This document shows positions 31,942 through 34,679 of a stretch of 34,679 bases of DNA, in pieces. The position numbers were made by a program, and so were the translations under genes. Source of the DNA: Chloroflexota bacterium (lineage in GTDB: Bacteria > Chloroflexota > Dormibacteria > CF-121); NCBI GenBank assembly GCA_005881235.1, contig VBEQ01000147.1, forward strand, positions 1-34,679, given 5' to 3'. The first letter of the stretch is position 1; every line of letters begins with the position of its first letter. The notes beneath the pieces were generated by a model. That model did not search any database, was not told the DNA's origin, and worked only from the letters and a program-made list of their open reading frames with translations.

Positions 31942-32544
31942 ATGGCCCAACGCGTGGAACAGCAGCCGCCGAAAGACGAGGAGGAGGAGATCCGGGCGCA
32001 AGTCGCGCGCTATCCACGACTGTCCAACGCGCAGGAACAGCGGCTCCTTGCCACCCAGGGGGTGGAGCGCGATGCGGCGAACCGGACGCTGATCGAGCAT
32101 AACCTCCACCTGGTGGTGGAGGCCGCGCAGGCGCGCAAGAAGCACGGCGTCCCCTTTGGCGACCTCTTCCAGGAAGGGACGGTCGGGTTGATCTCGGCCA
32201 TCGAGCACTACCAGCCCGGAGACGGCGGCTTCCATGCCCGGTTGGTACACGCGATCGACGTCACCATGGATGACGTGCTCGCCCAGACGCAAGAAGCCCA
32301 GCGCAACGACGAAGCCTTCGTCGTCGCCTGCCGCCTGCTGGAATCGGCGCAGCGGCTGCTGTCGGAGCGGCTGGACCGCGAGGCGACGCCCGCCGAGCTG
32401 GCCAAGCTTCTGCAGTGGGAGGAGGCGCGCGTCAATATCATTCTGGAGATGCTGCGAGGGGCCGAGGTGGTCCACGACCAGGAGCTGCTCGACTACCTCG
32501 ACCTCCTCGACGACGCGGACGATCCTGACGACCCCGAGGCGTAA
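31942..32544 (+). CDS. Degenerate sigma-70-like protein lacking region 4
   Basis: 200-residue protein that starts like a sigma-70 family factor. The region 1.2-like YPRLSNAQEQRLLATQG is followed by region 2.1-2.2: NRTLIEHNLHLVVEAAQA, then PFGDLFQEGTVGLISAIEHY, the surface that normally docks on the beta-prime coiled coil. Where region 2.3-2.4 should read like FSTYATWWIRQAI it reads FHARLVHAIDVTMDDVL, so the tryptophans and aromatic residues used for -10 melting are gone. A region 3-like helix pair follows (REATPAELAKLLQWEEARV). No region 4 helix-turn-helix exists; the protein ends in an acidic tail (DYLDLLDDADDPDDPEA). It may bind RNA polymerase without recognising promoters (inference). gcvT begins nine bases after its stop. 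The ATG is supported by the -10 element just upstream. Confidence 0.8.
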   Translation: MAQRVEQQPPKDEEEEIRAQVARYPRLSNAQEQRLLATQGVERDAANRTLIEHNLHLVVEAAQARKKHGVPFGDLFQEGTVGLISAIEHYQPGDGGFHARLVHAIDVTMDDVLAQTQEAQRNDEAFVVACRLLESAQRLLSERLDREATPAELAKLLQWEEARVNIILEMLRGAEVVHDQELLDYLDLLDDADDPDDPEA

Positions 32545-32547
32545 CGT
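32542..32547 (+). promoter_or_regulatory. Possible -10 of gcvT overlapping the preceding stop codon
   Basis: TAACGT includes the TAA stop of the sigma-like gene and ends six bases before the GTG at 32554. It fits the TANNNT-N6-start pattern but matches TATAAT at only 3 of 6 positions, so it is weaker evidence than the others. Confidence 0.35.
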
Positions 32548-32553
32548 TTGGTC

Positions 32554-33639
32554 GTGACGGCCGCGCGGACACCGCTGTACGAGGAGCATGTCCGTCTCGG
32601 CGCCCAGATGACGAACTTCGGAGGCTGGGTGATGCCGCTTCAGTACAGCACGATCCGCGAAGAGCACCACGCCGTGCGCGAGGCTGTGGGCCTCTTCGAT
32701 CTTTCGCATATGGGTGAGCTGCGCATCGGGGACGAAACCCTCGTCCAGCGTGTCCTCAGTCGCGACGTGACGCGACTGCGCCCGGGACGGATCCAGTACG
32801 CGGTGCTCTGCAACGACGCGGGCGGCATCATCGATGACGTGCTCGTTTATGCGATGCCGGACCGCGGCTACCTGCTGGTGGTCAATGCCGGCAACCAGGA
32901 CGGCGACTTCGACTGGATCCGAAAACACGCCCAGGCCGCGGACGCGGCCCGCAATGTCGGCCGGGAGTGGGCGCTGATCGGCGTGCAGGGCCCGCGAGCG
33001 GTGGATCTCGTTCAGCGGCTGACGCCGTCTGACCTCGCCAGTGTCAAGTACTATGCCTTCGTCGACGGGACCGTTGCGGATGTGTCGTGCGTGATCTCGC
33101 GGACCGGCTATACGGGTGAGGATGGCTTCGAGCTTTTTTGTGGCAACGCCGACGCCGTGCGGCTGTGGCGCGCGCTGCTGGAGGAGGGGCGGTCCGATGG
33201 CATCCGGCCGGCCGGCCTGGGCGCCCGCGACACCCTTCGCCTCGAAGCGGGCATGCGCCTCTACGGCAATGACATGGACGCGCAGACGAATCCCCTTGAG
33301 GCAGGGCTCGATTGGACGCTCAACCTCGAGAAGGATTTCATCGGCCGCGACGCCATCATGACGTCTCGCCAGCGGGGCCTCGCGCGGCAGCTGGTTGGCT
33401 TCAAGATGCTGGACCGCAGCATTCCACGCCACGGCTACCGCATCGTCAGTGATGGCGAGGGCGTCGGGACGGTGACGTCGGGAAACGTCTCCTTCACGCT
33501 TGGCTACAACATCGGGATGGCCTACGTGCCGCCTGCCATGTCCGAGCCGGGAACCCGTCTCGGCGTGGACATTCGTGGCGCCGCCGCGCCGGCCGAGGTC
33601 GTCCCGCTGCCTTTTTACAAGCGGCCTCATCCGAAGTGA
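32554..33639 (+). CDS. gcvT: Aminomethyltransferase, glycine cleavage T protein
   Basis: Transfers the methylene group from lipoyl-GcvH to tetrahydrofolate, releasing ammonia. The start region RTPLYEEHVRLGAQMTNFGG and WVMPLQYSTIREEH is diagnostic, followed by FDLSHMGELRI, ALIGVQGPRAVDLVQRL, TGYTGEDGFELF and ARDTLRLEAGMRLYGNDM near the folate site. Its 361 residues are normal. A TTG at 32548 is also in frame, but GTG 32554 is preferred because of the six-base spacing to TAACGT. No glycine riboswitch is present, the gap to the previous gene being nine bases. It forms an operon with gcvH and gcvPA. Confidence 0.96.
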   Translation: MTAARTPLYEEHVRLGAQMTNFGGWVMPLQYSTIREEHHAVREAVGLFDLSHMGELRIGDETLVQRVLSRDVTRLRPGRIQYAVLCNDAGGIIDDVLVYAMPDRGYLLVVNAGNQDGDFDWIRKHAQAADAARNVGREWALIGVQGPRAVDLVQRLTPSDLASVKYYAFVDGTVADVSCVISRTGYTGEDGFELFCGNADAVRLWRALLEEGRSDGIRPAGLGARDTLRLEAGMRLYGNDMDAQTNPLEAGLDWTLNLEKDFIGRDAIMTSRQRGLARQLVGFKMLDRSIPRHGYRIVSDGEGVGTVTSGNVSFTLGYNIGMAYVPPAMSEPGTRLGVDIRGAAAPAEVVPLPFYKRPHPK

Positions 33640-33655
33640 AGGAAAGGGAGTTAGG

Positions 33656-34042
33656 ATGCCAGACCTGACCGGCATGCGTTTCGCGGAGACCCACGAGTGG
33701 GTCAAGCAGGACGGAGAGACGGCGACGGTGGGGATCAGCGAGTATGCCCAGTCGCAGCTCGGTGACGTGATCTACCTCGAACTGCCGGCGGTTGGTCAGC
33801 AGCTCGACGCTGGCGCGCGGCTGGGGGTCATCGAATCGGTGAAGGCGGCTTCCGACCTGTACAGTCCCGTTGGTGGCGAGGTGACAGAGGCCAACGCGGA
33901 GCTCAAAGATCATCCCGAGTACGTCAACCAGGATCCCTACGGCAAGGGCTGGATCATCAAGCTCCGCGCCGTGAAGGACAATCCCAAGCTCCTCGACCAG
34001 AAAGCCTACGACGCGTTCGTCGAGGGCCAGTCGCACTCGTGA
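33656..34042 (+). CDS. gcvH: Glycine cleavage system H protein
   Basis: Lipoyl carrier that shuttles the aminomethyl group between the P, T and L proteins. The lipoylation lysine is K63 in GVIESVKAASDLYSP. The surrounding ETHEWVKQDGETATVGISEY and VNQDPYGKGWIIKL are typical, as is the 128-residue length. The open frame starts further upstream, but the ATG at 33656 has a GGGAG site five bases ahead and begins where H proteins begin. It lies 16 bases after gcvT and seven before gcvPA. Confidence 0.97.
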   Translation: MPDLTGMRFAETHEWVKQDGETATVGISEYAQSQLGDVIYLELPAVGQQLDAGARLGVIESVKAASDLYSPVGGEVTEANAELKDHPEYVNQDPYGKGWIIKLRAVKDNPKLLDQKAYDAFVEGQSHS

Positions 34043-34049
34043 TCTCCTG

Positions 34050-34679
34050 GTGACCTACCTCCCCAACGCCGACGCCGAGCGCGCCGAGATGCTCAAAGCG
34101 CTCGAGCTGGAGAGCATCGACGGCCTGTTCACGCACCTCCCCGAGGCACTCAAATTGGATCGCGTCGACCTCCCCGAGCCGCTCTCCGAGGTGGAATTGG
34201 TGCAGTACGTTCGCGAGCTCGGCCGCCTGAACGCGAGGATTTCGCCGGCGAACAGCTTTCTGGGTGCTGGCGCCTCGCGACGCTTCAGTCCGGCGATCGT
34301 CAATCAGGTCATTTCGCGACCGGACTTCTATACGACCTACACGCCCTACCAGGCGGAGGCCAGCCAGGGCACGCTGCAGGCGACCTACGAGTTTCAGAGC
34401 ATGATCACCCTTCTCACCGGACTGGATGTGGCGAACGCCTCCCTGTACGACGGCGCGACGGCGCTGGCGGAAGCAACGGCGATGGCGGTCGCCCACACGA
34501 ACCGCCAGAACGTGGTTGTGGCCGGCGCGCTTCATCCCGAGTACGCGCAGGTGCTCAAGACCTACTCCGAGGCCCAGCAGTACGAGATCCTGCGGGTCGC
34601 GCCCGGGGCCGATGGCCGGGTCGACCTCGCGAAGCTGGAGCAGGCCGTCACCAGCACCACCGCCGCGCTCATCCTGCAG
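34050..34679 (+). CDS. gcvPA: Glycine dehydrogenase (decarboxylating) subunit 1, partial
   Basis: N-terminal half of the split P protein, which together with subunit 2 decarboxylates glycine using pyridoxal phosphate. The visible 210 codons run from GTG 34050 (VTYLPNADAERAEML) to the window end. Diagnostic segments are PANSFLGAGASRRFSPAIV, FYTTYTPYQAEASQGTLQ, ATYEFQSMITLLTGLDVAN and ASLYDGATALAEATAMAV. The usual length is about 450 residues, so the C-terminal half lies outside. The pyridoxal lysine is in the other subunit, gcvPB, which should follow. The split form is the rule in Gram-positive and many archaeal lineages. Confidence 0.94.
   Translation, partial: MTYLPNADAERAEMLKALELESIDGLFTHLPEALKLDRVDLPEPLSEVELVQYVRELGRLNARISPANSFLGAGASRRFSPAIVNQVISRPDFYTTYTPYQAEASQGTLQATYEFQSMITLLTGLDVANASLYDGATALAEATAMAVAHTNRQNVVVAGALHPEYAQVLKTYSEAQQYEILRVAPGADGRVDLAKLEQAVTSTTAALILQ

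Noticed and set aside
32545..32553. Glycine riboswitch upstream of gcvT
   Set aside because: Only nine bases separate gcvT from the previous gene and the region upstream is coding, so there is no room for an aptamer.
31912..33705. A 597-codon minus-strand frame opposite the sigma-like, gcvT and gcvH genes
   Set aside because: It is antisense to clearly conserved gcv proteins and has no recognisable family content.

Overview
This window is the replication-origin region of a GC-rich bacterium. It carries dnaA-dnaN-recF-DUF721 on the minus strand, diverging from rpmH-rnpA-yidD-yidC-jag on the plus strand, with a 331-base putative oriC between them; parA-parB lie about 5 kb further on. The gene set is bacterial: monoderm-like yidD/yidC/jag order, a split gcvPA P-protein, an MshA-like glycosyltransferase and DUF4388 and FemAB proteins. 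With heavy G/C third positions and frequent GTG/TTG starts, this best fits a Terrabacteria lineage such as Dormibacterota or Chloroflexota. That placement is inference; no rRNA or tRNA gene was seen.

Layout. (1) 1-3713, minus: two adjacent FemAB-type peptidyltransferases, a soluble PAS histidine kinase and an OmpR-type response regulator (cut by the window edge), all tightly coupled. (2) 3835-7072, plus: a protein with three DUF4388-like units and a lipoprotein with Ig-like and WD40-like repeats. (3) 7069-11266, minus: an MFS transporter and a tetR-mmpL efflux operon with a clear promoter and operator. (4) 11361-13937: divergent GT4 and GT28-type glycosyltransferases. (5) 13953-21422, minus: dnaA, dnaN, recF, DUF721/dciA, a UvrD helicase fused to a RecB-type nuclease, and an isochorismatase-like hydrolase. 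(6) 21423-21753: oriC with a 12-bp perfect inverted repeat containing two DnaA boxes. (7) 21754-24091, plus: rpmH to jag, joined by 4-base start/stop overlaps. (8) 24052-26828: a small unknown gene, divergent from an M16 peptidase-lepB-ndk group. (9) 26828-28484: a parS-like site, parB and parA. (10) 28576-31891, minus: nfeD, a stomatin-like SPFH protein and a CPBP membrane protease. (11) 31942-34679, plus: a degenerate sigma-70-like protein followed by gcvT, gcvH and partial gcvPA.

Two things stand out. At least five genes have a TANNNT -10-like hexamer ending exactly six bases before the start codon, with no Shine-Dalgarno sequence, which points to widespread leaderless transcription and revises several start sites. 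The gene at 31942 looks like a sigma factor that kept core-binding region 2 and part of region 3 but lost the DNA-melting residues and region 4, making it a candidate RNA polymerase-binding regulator next to the glycine cleavage operon.
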